Positions 29,975 to 39,693 of a stretch of DNA of 64,000 bases are shown here, piece after piece (position 1 is the stretch's first letter; each line of letters opens with the position of its first letter). The position numbers and the translations under genes are program-made. The notes under the pieces are model-generated. The model was not told where the DNA came from and searched no databases. It worked only from the letters and a program-made list of their open reading frames with translations. This DNA comes from Prorocentrum cordatum (taxonomy: Eukaryota > Sar > Dinophyceae > Prorocentrales > Prorocentraceae): contig CAUYUJ010019891.1 of NCBI GenBank assembly GCA_963575745.1, positions 1 through 64,000 on the forward strand, read 5' to 3'.

Positions 29975-30395
29975 ATCGACCTCCACGAGCGCGTGGCCGC
30001 ACCCTCGGCAGGCCGCCGGCCCCTGTGGCCGCCCCCGCGCGGCCGCCCCCGCGCGGCCGGCTCCACGAGCGTAGGCCGCCGGCCCCGTGGCCGCCGGCCC
30101 CTGTGGCCGCCCCCGCGCGGCCGCCACCCCGTGGCCGCCCGGCCTCCGCGCCCCGCAGCTCGGCCAGGGGCACGCCCTCGCCGGAGGTGACGCTCAGGTG
30201 GCCCCCGGCGCCTCGCGGCAGGGGCGCAGGAGGAGGGAGGAGGGAGGGGGAGGAGGAGGAGGAAGGGGGAAGGGGGAGGAGGAGGAGGAAGGGGGAGGGG
30301 GAGGAGGAGGAGGAGGGGGAGGAGGGGGAGGAGGGGAAGGAGGGGGAGGAGGGGGAGGAGGAGGAGGAGGAGGAGGAGGAGGAGGAGGAGGAGGC
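29975..30395. repeat. GC-rich GGCCGCC tandem repeat followed by (GGA)n
   Basis: 29995-30140: GGCCGCCGGCCCC and CGCGCGGCCGCC units in tandem. 30225-30395: GGA tract. No gene. Confidence 0.8.
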
Positions 30396-30839
30396 CGACT
30401 GCCTGCCGACCCGCAGAAGACTCGGGAGCGGCCAAGAGGGGGGTGTCCAAGAGGTGGGGGTGCAAATCATGACCGGCGGCATGTGCGCGGCCCAGCAGGG
30501 GGGCCAGGGACGTAATGGAAGAAGAGGAGGCGCCATGAAATCTGAGGAAACATCATGGCCCCCGCCATGATATCCCCCCCCTAGTCATCATCCCCCTCTT
30601 TGCCGCTCCCGAAAGACTAGGTCGGGCCCGTCTCGGGCCGGGCGAAAAGGGGGGCATCCCCTTTGCTCACGCATTATTTGACATACTGCGCCGCGAGAAC
30701 TTAGGAAATCAATAAAAAACACCTCATCTTGCAACACACCAACCTGACGTTATAACATATACTACGATCTTATGATAAGACCCCATGTGATTTAGCCTGT
30801 CATAAGAAGTGCGGTCTTATTTTAGGAACTTACTGACCT

Positions 30840-31020
30840 CAGGGGATATCAAAGGGGGGGGGGAGAATGAGCTCACGTGGCTGATTTTCCCGGCGCCTCC
30901 CAGCGCCGGAGGCGGCCATGTATCGAGGAATGGGCCCGGCGGCGGGGCCGAAACCAGCTGCATGCAGCAGACTTCGTACCCCCCCTGTCCCTATCCCCCC
31001 CCTTTCGTTCGGCCCGACTG
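30840..31020. mobile_element. MITE-like element, second copy of the 29543 family (left end altered)
   Basis: Matches 29570-29740 along its length (GGAGGCGGCCATGTATCGAG, CAGCTGCATGCAGCAG, CCCCTTTCGTTCGGCCCGAC). The left terminal repeat is missing here, but a solo copy, TCTCGGGCCGGGCGAAAAGG, lies at about 30632. Confidence 0.7.
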
Positions 31021-31194
31021 CCCCCCTGCAGGCCGATTTCCCAAGAAGAAGTAGAGGATAGTTAAAGAATACTCAAAAGGGGTCAAAACATCTGCAAAAA
31101 GTAGTCCCCATACTATTTTTGATGATTTGAACATTCGTATACAAAGACAGGCACGCACGACTTGGGTATAAGAAGGAGGCGCGGTAAGGATGCG

Positions 31195-31365
31195 AACCCA
31201 AACACGATCGCGTCGTTACAAAACTCAGGGCGGGAGGCTGTTGGCCACCCTCGGCCTCGGGGGGCCCTGGCCGGGCCTCGGCGGACGTCAGCAGAACGAC
31301 TCGGGGTAAAAAACCGGCCCAGGGGAAAGGGTCGGGACCTCCAGGGGCCCCGTGCGGAAAAAGTC
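31195..31365 (-). repeat. Dispersed repeat R1, copy 2 (inverted)
   Basis: Reverse complement carries GGACCGGTTTT..CGAGTCGTTCTG, GAGGCCCGGCCAGGG, CAACAGCCTCCCGCCCTGA and ACGACGCGATCGTGTTTGG. Confidence 0.8.
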
Positions 31366-31735
31366 AGGACGTCGCAATTGCCTGGGGTGCAGAACCGATG
31401 CCCGGGGGGAGGGTCGGAACCTCCATGGGGCCCCGTGCTGAAGAAGTCAGGACGTCGCAATTGCCTGGGGTGCAGAACTGATCCCCAGGGGGGAAGGGTC
31501 GGGCCCGGACCTCCAGGGGCCCCGTGCTGAAAAAGCCAGGACGTCGCAATTGCCTGGGGTGCAGAACCGGTCCCCAGGGGGTAAGAAGTGTCAGGACCTC
31601 CAGGGGGCCCCGTGCTGAAAAACTCAGGACGTCGCAATTGCCTGGGGTGCAGAATCAGTCCCCGGGGGCAAAGGTCGGGACCTCCAGGGGGCCCTGTTCT
31701 GAAAAAGCCGGGACGTCGCAATTGCCTGGGGTGGA
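31340..31735. repeat. Five-unit tandem repeat, period about 84-88 bp
   Basis: Each unit contains AGGACGTCGCAATTGCCTGG followed by GGTGCAGAA, a variable G-rich piece and GACCTCCAGGGGCCCCGTGC. Units start near 31357, 31445, 31535, 31623 and 31707. The open frames through it are repeats of the unit, not a protein. Confidence 0.9.
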
Positions 31736-31861
31736 GGGGTGCGGAGGGGCCCCCGAGGGCCACGCCGAGGCCTCGAGGGCGGCGTGCGGCCGGCGAGAGA
31801 GCGGCCTTGAGGGAGGGGCCGCAGGGGGCTTGAGGATGCGGCGGGGCAACCTTTTGGCGGC

Positions 31862-32037
31862 GAGCGAGGGGGGTAAGCGAGAAGGAGAAGGCCTCCTCAG
31901 GAGGCGGCGGGACTTCTCAGAAGCCCTCGCGCCTTCTAAGGTTTTTTTTTGTGTCTCAGTGGAAGGCTTCGAAAACTTCTCAGAAGGCTTGGGGACTTCC
32001 GAGGCTTCTGAGAAGGCCCGCCCCTGCTCATTTCTCC
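31862..32037 (-). repeat. CTTCTCAGAAG-rich dispersed repeat, minus copy
   Basis: Inverted partner of 28229-28403, with a T-run (about 31940) and small indels. Confidence 0.85.
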
Positions 32038-32462
32038 CCCTCGCTCGTCGCCGAACCTTGGAAGGTCGCGCATCCTCACAGTGCGGGTTGGCTGTACCTG
32101 CCAGGCGACCCCAGCCTGACCCGAAGACCCAGACATCGTTTTTTTTTGGGGGGGGGGCGGATTCCACAGGAGCGACGATCAGAACTGGGTCATTGCGCGA
32201 CGATCGAAAACGGGTCAAACTGCCTGCCAAGCCCTCCCAACCAAACCCGAAGACCCTGCTTTGTTTCCTGAACGGAACAGACATCGGGCTAGATTCCTGC
32301 GCCTGCTCCGCCTCCCGATCCCTCACTCCTCCTCCCTCCCCGCCTCCCTCCTCCGCCCGCCTCCAGGGCCTCCTCCGGGTACTGCGCCCTAGTCTTCCAG
32401 CCGTCCGTCTCCGCCTCCCTCCTTCCTCCTCCCTTCTCACTCGACGGGGGGGGGGGACGGAT

Positions 32463-32660
32463 TCCACATGAATGACGATCAGAAACTCAGAAACGGGCCT
32501 ATACGCGAGATGGCATAGCGACCTCATGTGGTGGCTCACGCGGGCCGCCGGCGCGGCACGCTGCGTTGGAGACGAGGGCGCTGGCGCGCGAGCTCACGCG
32601 GGCAGCTTGCGCGCCAGTGTCGGCGCAGACGACCCCCTTTTGCTGCGTTGCCCACGTCTG
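32463..32660 (+). repeat. Dispersed repeat R2, copy 1 (second copy 44103-44290)
   Basis: Both copies share ACGATCA, TACGCGAG..GCATAGCGACCT, ACGCGGGCC.CC.GCGCGGCACGC, TGGAGACGAGGGCGC and a T-run after ACGAC. About 190 bp, same orientation. Confidence 0.8.
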
Positions 32661-32861
32661 TTTTTTCAATGTTCTCCGACGCCCCCCCCACTGGGAATGG
32701 AGGGCAAATTGGGGCCATCGGGTTGGTGAAGGGGCCCCAGGACACACAAATAGATACACACATACAAAGTCTCCCCGTTTTTTTTCCCATATCTTCTGGG
32801 CTTCTGTCTTCCCCCCACTTCCCATATTTTCATATATTTTCCTGGGGGTCGACGATTAATC

Positions 32862-33028
32862 GGCGCTGGACAAACCTCCCTTTAGTAGACCTCCCCGTCG
32901 TGAAAACGGCCTGGGACCGAAACCGATGGACCTGGACCCGCAAAAATGACGGCCGCGACGCCCTCCCGCGAACCGAAAACGGCCCATTCACTAATCGACG
33001 TGTCCGGGTAGGAGGTCTGTCCAGCCCC
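32862..33028. mobile_element. Candidate MITE with GGCGCTGGACAAACCTCC ends
   Basis: The left end GGCGCTGGACAAACCTCC is inverted at the right as GGAGGTCTGTCCAGCCCC. Single copy seen; about 167 bp; no coding sequence. Confidence 0.55.
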
Positions 33029-33139
33029 GAATTCATTGTGTCTGTGTTTTTTTTCTCCCCCTCCTGAGCTGGGCCGGGGGGTGGCCTGGCGGGTGGTGCC
33101 CCACCCCGCCGCCGCGGGGCGCCGCCGCCGCCCCTCGGT

Positions 33140-33275
33140 CGGTCAGTGGGTCGCTCGGTGGGTCGGTGGGTCGGTCGGTGGGTCGGCCAGTCGGCCAGCC
33201 AGTCGGTCGTCCTTCGTCGTCGTCGTCGCCGCCGCCGTCGTCGTCGACGCTTTCGCCGTCACCGTCGAGGTGCTG
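33140..33275. repeat. GGTCGGTGG and GTC/CGC short repeats
   Basis: GTCGGTGGGTCG words followed by CGTCGTCGTC triplets. From 33280 to 33820 nothing is recognised. Confidence 0.7.
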
Positions 33276-33824
33276 CACGCGCTCTTGCCATCTGCGGGCC
33301 TCCAGAAAAGGAGACCTCCGCATACCTCCAGGGACGTCTAGAGGCCACGGGAGCGATCGGGCACGGCGCCCTGGAGGCCGAATTCAAGACAAGACGCCCA
33401 TCACGATCTTTTCGCGATGTCTGGAGGCCTGGGCCGGCCCAAAATGGATCCATGGACCCCTCCCTGACACCACCCTGTCTGGTGTGTCGAGCTGCCCGCC
33501 CGCCTCCGCGAAGGCACCACTGGGGCCAAGTGGCGTGGCAAAATCCCACCACCCCTCTGGGCGTCGGTGGTTTAAGGCGTTTCCTCTTCCACCCTTCCCT
33601 TTTTCCCCTCGGGAGAAAGGTTTACCCCTCCCCCTACCCATTCCCCGTGGACCTGGACGGGAGGAGCGGGGAAGTGTCAAGGCGTCCAAAACGGCCTCGG
33701 CGAGGAAGCCACAATCACCGATTATACCAAGGTTTTGGTCCCATTTGGGCCTCCTGAGAAGGCAACCCTAATTGAAGCCCCCCTCTTTTTTGATCGATGT
33801 CGTCCAATATGGTCCCAAGAAGCG

Positions 33825-33945
33825 CCCAGGAGGCCCCAAGAGGCCCCAAGATGGCCCCAAGAGGCCCCAAGAAGCCCCCAGGAGGCCCCCAAGACGATCC
33901 CAAGCGGCCCAAAGAGGCCCCCCCGAGGCACCCAAGACGCCGAAA
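33825..33945. repeat. GAGGCCCCAAGA minisatellite, about 12-bp unit
   Basis: Roughly nine degenerate tandem units. Confidence 0.85.
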
Positions 33946-33984
33946 AGCCCCTCAGGACGACCCTCTACTTTCCGGGGCGTCGTT

Positions 33985-35520
33985 TCTGGATGGGCTGGTG
34001 GGGGTACTTTTTTCGTCGCGACCGCAGGCGAGCGCGCCAACGGCGAGAAGGGTCGAGCGGGCTACGCGCGAGCCTGATTGCCTAACGCCGACTAGCCGGC
34101 GGCCAAAGCAGCACCTAAGCAGGCCAGACAGCGCGAGAGGGCGCGGGTTGCAGCTGCCAGGAACCAGGCCCAAGAGCGAACGCATGCAGAATTAACCAAC
34201 CGAGGTTGGAGCGCAGCCAAAATGGCGCGGGGGCGGTACCAGGAAGTGGCCAGGAGCACCATCACTGGGAACGCTGACGCCAGCTGGGCCAGGAATAACT
34301 AACTCACTGGCCATGGAACTAGTGCGTGGAAGTGGCGCCACCAATGTCGCACAACGAGCCTCCTGAAGGGAGTACTGATCCGGACACTTGCCGTCCAATG
34401 TGCACGGAGTGAACACGAACGGCATAGCAGAGAAACCATGAAAATGATGGATGTGATCAACACCGTAACTGAGTCTGAACCACCGGATCAGAGGACCCCC
34501 CGCGCACTCCCGAACAGGGTCGACGACGTCTGAGAGAACTGACCAGGAACTGGGCCGGTGCACGCCTCAAGCACGAGGTCGAGTGACCACGAAAGTGCCG
34601 TGGACACCGCCGCCAGGAAACCGTGGACGTAATAAACACACTCGGACGACGGCCAGGGGAGCACAGGCTGGACCCCGTGCGGTCGGGGGTTCCATGCGCC
34701 AACGAGGAAGTTGGGCATGTGGAGCAGGGGGGGGCAGGGAACCAGGGCCAACAGGGCCGCTGCGGGCCCGGCTGCCTGAGGAGGGGCGGGCCAGGACGGA
34801 GCGAGGCAGTGCCGTCTTTGCGCGGGGAGCGGAGCAGCTCGGTGCGGAGCTGGTGGGGATACTTCTTTGGTCGGCGGCTCCGAAGCAACGGTCAGGGAGC
34901 GGAAGGCGTCGTCTGGGCCAGCAGACGAAGCGAATTAGCTACAACAGGCATCGCACCTGCAATAAAAACGAGAGCACATGCACGGCGCAAAATGCACCAC
35001 ATTAAGGCAAACGCACATAAGCGCCGGCCACACCGAAGTGAAGCGGACAACAGTGCGGGCGCAGCGGAGAAAGTCGCCCTGTCGGCGCCAAGCTCCGAGC
35101 AGCTCCCCTAGCCGAGTGCGGAAGGGAGAGAACTGAAGCGACACGCTGAAGGCTGAACCACTCAGCGCGAAGTCCGTACCACCGCCGTACGCGGGGTCGG
35201 CTAAGACGGGGGCAAAGGAGCTGCAGGGACCTACCGAGCTCTCACTCCACGATCCACACCGCTGCCCGGGGGGGGGCTGGTGTGTCAGCCATCGTATCCG
35301 AAACCAGTCACAGGCCATGAAGCAACGATGAAAGAGGACACGCAGGCCCAAGCGCCAGTACTGCCGCCAAGCGGGTGACGGCCGAAGGTCGCCGAGGTAC
35401 GCTGCGGCCGCGGCCAGCTCATAGGCGCTGGGGCGCAGTCAGGGCTGAATCTGACCACGGAGAGAGCCGGGGGACGGCAAGTACCAACAGAGCAATCACT
35501 CCAGCTGGTGGGGATACGCG
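33985..35520. other. Gene-free stretch with a recurring GCTGGTGGGGATACT motif
   Basis: The motif occurs at about 33991, 34848 and 35504. The first two share a longer match continuing into TTCTTTGGTCG-type sequence. No convincing gene. Two minus-strand frames (34563-34192 and 35351-34935) lack recognisable domains. Confidence 0.45.
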
Positions 35521-35534
35521 AAGCGTCTAAAATT

Positions 35535-35760
35535 CAATCTCATCGTCGCCTTCACCGCCACAGTCGCCGTCGTCGTCGCTGTCGCCGTGGCCGCGGCCGT
35601 CGCCGTTGCCACCGTCGCCGTCGCCGTCGCCGCCGCCGCCGCCACTGTCGCAGCCGCCGCTGCCGTCGTCGCCGCCGCGCCGCCGCTGTCGCCAGCGTCG
35701 GCGCCAGCGTCGTCGCTGCCGTCGCAGGCGCCAACGGCACCGCCGCCGCGGTGCCACCCC
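35535..35760. repeat. CGC/GTC trinucleotide-rich tract
   Basis: Imperfect GCCGTCGCC triplets. Low-complexity frames only. Confidence 0.8.
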
Positions 35761-35774
35761 AGACGTGCGACGCC

Positions 35775-36048
35775 ATCATGTTTTCAGGACGGGGTCCCCG
35801 AAGTCCCGACCCGTTCCCCGGGACCGGTTTTTTCATCCCGGGTCGTCTTTTGACCCTCCCGAGGCCCGGCGAGGGCGCCCCCCGATGCCGAAAATAGCCA
35901 AAAGCCTCCCGTCCTAATTTAGCGGGCGAAGAACGGTATAAAACTTTTTCGCCGTCGGGGACACCTGCCCCAGGGCGGCTGGAAAGTTTATGTTATACCG
36001 TTCTTCGGCCGCTGACTGATGTTTTAACGACGCGATCATGTCTGGCCC
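35775..36048 (+). repeat. Dispersed repeat R1, copy 3, interrupted by a small TIR element
   Basis: Matches 29183-29345 on both sides of an insertion at 35921-36014: CTCCCGTCCTAATTT before it and ACGACGCGATCATGTCTGGC after it. Confidence 0.85.
35921..36014. mobile_element. 94-bp MITE inserted in repeat R1
   Basis: The left end GCGGGCGAAGAACGGTATAA continues AACTTT. The right end AAAGTTTATGTTATACCGTT continues CTTCGGCCGC. The left and right sequences are inverted, with one small insertion. Absent from the R1 copies at 29183 and 31195. Confidence 0.8.
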
Positions 36049-36179
36049 CCACGCGCGACAGATCTCACGGCCTTCCACGCTGAGCATCGGGCGCCCGCCG
36101 CAGCTCACCACGTACAGGTCGGCGCCCTCCTCGGCCGCGAAGGGTGTGCGCTCGCCCGGGCCGCTGCCTCTTAATTAAG

Positions 36180-36440
36180 TCACTGGCAGGCGGCGACGAC
36201 GACGCGGACGCCGACGCCGACGCCGACGCGCACGCCGAAGCCGACGACGCCGACGACGACGACGCCGATGCCGACGCGGGCGCCGACGCCGGCGCCAACG
36301 CCAACGCCGACGCCGACGACGACGGCGACGGCGACGGCGACGGCGATGCCGACGCCGACGATGGCGGCGACGACGACGACGCCGGCGATGGCGGCGGCGG
36401 TGACGACGACGACGACGACGACGACGGCGACGGCTTGGAA
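36180..36440. repeat. GACGCC/GACGAC tract
   Basis: Asp/Ala-rich open frame on the plus strand is a triplet artefact. Confidence 0.8.
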
Positions 36441-36656
36441 AAACTGGCCAGGATGAGCCCGAGGAGGGGGCGGGGACTCGCTTTAGAGCACGCCTTGCAG
36501 GGGGCGCGCCAAAAGGGGCCGACCTGCAAGACTTCGAAGGCGTTCGCCCTTTTGGACGTCCTGGGGGGGGAGGTCTTGCTTTTTCGCGCCTCTCTGGGCA
36601 TCCTTCCACACCAGTCATCGTGCCGAGGAACGAAGGGCCTCTTTGTGGCCTCGGAA

Positions 36657-36804
36657 CGGGCATGTCCCCCTACAGGCGAATTTTGGAGGAGAAATGAAAC
36701 ATAGTACAAAATATACAAATATTGTTAAAACTACTCGAATAATCGCCCCCAGACTATTTTTTCCCTAATTTGGAATATCCCCCCTGTAGAGGAACAAACC
36801 CGAC
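36657..36804. mobile_element. MITE family GTCGGGCATGTCCCCCTACA, copy A
   Basis: About 148 bp. The left end GGGCATGTCCCCCTACAGGC is inverted as CCTGTAGAGGAACAAACCCG. AT-rich interior with CCCCAGACTATT. Copies B (37244-37400) and C (38426-38568) are similar; a half copy is at about 31012-31135. Confidence 0.85.
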
Positions 36805-36829
36805 TTAACGCTGCACCTCCCGCCCCGGC

Positions 36830-36950
36830 CCTCCCGGAGGTCGACGTCGCGAAATAAAAACAGCAACCTCGCGGGAAACCGCGACAGGAGCCCAGGACCT
36901 GGACGGTTTGCCCCGGTGCCGCAGGCGACCCGAGGTCGGGAGGGCGAGGC
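36830..36950 (+). repeat. Retroposon-like repeat ending in (GGA)n, copy 1 (second copy 44618-44735)
   Basis: Shares CTCCCGCC.CGGCCCTCCC, GAGGACCTGGACGGTTT-type sequence and CCGCAGGCGACCCGAGG with 44618-44735. Both copies run straight into a GGA tract (36955-37030 here). Confidence 0.8.
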
Positions 36951-37243
36951 GGGGGAGGAGGAGGAGGAGGAGGAGGAGGAGGAGGAGGAGGAGGAGGAGG
37001 AGGAGGAGGAGGAGGAGGAGGAGGAGGGGTCCTGGCGGAAATGGACAAGACTTGGCGAAAGCTTCCTGCCGATTTATTGGTGGCCCGACTCAAACAATTC
37101 GGGCCTCGGCGCGCCTCGGGCGTGAAAATCAGCTCCCAACGACCTCGACCGCGCCCCGAAGAGGAACGGGCCGGAACGCCAGGGAACCCCTCCCGAACCC
37201 GAAAGCGATGCTCCCGTGTGCAGGTGTCTTGGACGCGTCTTAG

Positions 37244-37400
37244 GTTGGGCACGTCCCCCTACAGGCGGATTCTGGAGGACAACTAAAAAAAACAGTCAAA
37301 ACAAGACTCGAACATGGTCAAAAATACATGGAAAAAAACGTCCCCAGACTATTATTCCACTATGTTTGAATATCCCTCCTGTACAGGGGAAGGCCCGACT
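37244..37400. mobile_element. MITE family GTCGGGCATGTCCCCCTACA, copy B
   Basis: Ends GTTGGGCACGTCCCCCTACA and TCCTGTACAGGGGAAGGCCC. It is flanked on both sides by TTAG, a possible target duplication. Confidence 0.85.
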
Positions 37401-37406
37401 TAGCCG

Positions 37407-38046
37407 TAAGGGGAGCCTCCCCGCGCGCGCGCGCAGGCTCGTTGTGCCGGCGCAGAGAGGGAGAAGGGTACAGTCGGCCCGTACCAGGAAGGATACGCGA
37501 TGAGGGTCCAGCACGCCGTAGTGGGAGCCTCCCCGCGAGCGCGCAAGCTCGTTGTGCCAGCGCAGAGATATCGGGTGCTGCTAGAAGCGCCCCTGGCCCA
37601 AGGTGTCCGCAGCTTTCCGGTCCATTCTGGAGTCCCTGGGGCCCTCTGGGCCTCGCGAGGGGTGCCCTGGAGGCCGTCTGGGCCACCCCGAGAATCCTCA
37701 GGGTACCTTGGGCCAGGGGTACTTCTGGCAACACCCGAAGAGACGGAGAAGGGTACAATCGCTCCGTACCAGAAGGATACGCGATGAGGGTGCGAGGGCC
37801 TCGGACGCCCCGCTCGAAGCTCTTCGAGCGGGGCGCGGCCAACGAAAGTGGCCAAGGATGGGCCGCGGAGGCAAGGATGCAAGGGTACAGTGGAGGCCAG
37901 TCCACAAGAGACCTCCCACAAGACACCCGACCCTGAGACCCCAGGACGCCCCTCGATTTTTGGTGTGGGAACGTCACGCCTTCTACACCAAAACCATCGC
38001 AACCCAAGGTGAGCGATTTCTTGTTCGGCGTTTCGACATTGGGCGG
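37407..38046 (+). repeat. 630-bp direct repeat, copy 1 (second copy 42716-43345)
   Basis: Almost identical to 42716-43345 over its whole length. Includes a tandem GGGAGCCTCCCCGCG unit, a 142-bp hairpin element (37584-37725), a perfect 14-base hairpin (CGCCCCGCTCGAAG) near 37808-37837 and the end CAACCCAAGGTGAGCGATTT. No gene recognised. Confidence 0.9.
37584..37725. mobile_element. 142-bp hairpin/MITE-like element, copy 1 (second copy 42890-43031)
   Basis: The left end GAAGCGCCCCTGGCCCAAGG is inverted at the right as CCTTGGGCCAGGGGTACTTC. Both copies lie inside the 630-bp repeat, so they probably moved with it. Confidence 0.7.
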
Positions 38047-38166
38047 AAGGGAGGGGGGGGAGCCTGGCTGCAGACCTCTGCTCAACGCGACTTGTCCGGA
38101 ACGGTGATCCCATGGGGAATCCTGTGTGGAGGCGGGGCCCCCGTGCTTACTCCACCTGCTTGCTGG

Positions 38167-38288
38167 CCATCGCTCGGACGTCTATTCCCTTGTTTTTTTC
38201 GGTTTCGTGCGTGTTTTCTTCGCCAAGTGATCAAGGATGCTCCTCGATGGTCCTCGCCGAAGGCAAGATGCACACGTCCGAGCGATGC
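38167..38288. mobile_element. MITE-like element with CATCGCTCGGACG ends, short form
   Basis: 122 bp with ends GCCATCGCTCGGACGT and CACACGTCCGAGCGATGCC. A longer form with the same ends and related right half is 43684-43974. Confidence 0.7.
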
Positions 38289-38425
38289 CAAGCCTGAAAC
38301 AGGCGCAAAAACAGCCAAGATCTGCTCCATGGGCGCCGCGGGGGCGGGGGGGAGGGCCCGCGCCGATCCGTGCGTCAATGAACCAGAAAGCGGTCGCGCA
38401 ACTCCTCCGAGAGCGCCCCTCTCAG

Positions 38426-38568
38426 GTCGGGCATGTCCCCCTATAGGCAGGTTTTGGAGGACACACGTACAATACAAATGCAAAACATGCGCAACAATGG
38501 TAAAACAAAAATAGAGAAATCGTCCTGAGATTTTTAAAATATTCCTCCTGTAGAGGGACATGCCCGAC
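38426..38568. mobile_element. MITE family GTCGGGCATGTCCCCCTACA, copy C
   Basis: 143 bp. Ends GTCGGGCATGTCCCCCTATA and CTGTAGAGGGACATGCCCGA. The best-preserved termini of the family. Confidence 0.9.
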
Positions 38569-38787
38569 AAAAAACACTCCCTGACAGCCGCCGCTCTGAC
38601 TCCTCCAACCCGCTGCTGCGCGGAGCTTCAGGCCCCCTTGCCCCGGTCAGGCCTTCGCCCCAAGCATGCTGTTGACGGCCCCTGGCCCGACAGCAGGTCT
38701 CACAGGCCGAAATAATGGAAAACAACCGCCAGGATTGAAAAGATCATCAGGACGTCGGAAGCGCCGTAAACATCCGAGTGAGGGGGC

Positions 38788-38855
38788 CGAACGGTCATTC
38801 ACTGTCCCTGGGTGCGTGGCTGAACTGGAATTCCGAGGTGCGGATTCTCGTTGTA

Positions 38856-38886
<31 letters not shown>

Positions 38887-39652
38887 CTGTTGAACATTAT
38901 TTATTCTAAAGAATAATTATTGTTGGGCCCCCTGGTGCGCGCCCCCCCTGCGCCGCCTAGGCCGCAGCTACATTTTCATCATTTTCGTGAGGAAGCCTCA
39001 GAAAAGAGGGTGTGTACAGGATCCGGTTGTTTTGTTGTAATCCGCTTTCCCTTGCAAAAAACAATAGAAAATGACATTTCTTGTTCTAATATAATCAAAT
39101 TTCAAGAATCCCTTGCAAAAAATAAGGTAAAGTGGACATTCGCGCGCGCAAGACGAAATCCTTCCAAAACCTTAGTGTTCGCAGCGATTTTAACATAAAA
39201 ACATCAAAAAACCAATGGTTTTTCAACAAAAAATTGTCAAAATCTCATCCCGCGCGCTCTTGCGGATTCGTAGGAAACCCAACACTTTTTAAACATTTCT
39301 GTCAAACGGGCTTTTGCGAGCAACTTTTTCGAACTTCTGCGACAACGGTTGCGCACCTGCCAGGGCCATCATCCCTGTCAAATAATACCATGCGGGACAC
39401 ATTCGTTTTTTCTTCGCGCGCGCACGCCGTCGTCGTCGGCCGCGGGGCCTTGAATAGTAGCCACGGTCGTCCGCATGCCACGAAGTGAAGTGTCCGAACG
39501 TCATAGGGCGGGAAGCTGGGTGTGGGTGGTGGCGAAGAGTCGTTTGGAAATTTGGTAGAGCTTGAACCGGCCCCCCCACAAAGTGGGGGTATTGCCCGCC
39601 TCCTATGAAAACCCTGGCACTGGTGAGAACGGAGTGTCCCCACGTGCTAGTA

Positions 39653-39693
<41 letters not shown>

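Noticed and set aside
34219-34245. GCCATTTTGGCT on the minus strand, similar to the spliced leader centre
   Set aside because: The flanks do not match the leader, and the 12 bases are partly self-complementary, so chance is likely.
34192-35351. Minus-strand frames of 120-140 codons as genes
   Set aside because: No domain, no codon pattern like the real genes here, and overlapping frames of equal quality on the other strand.
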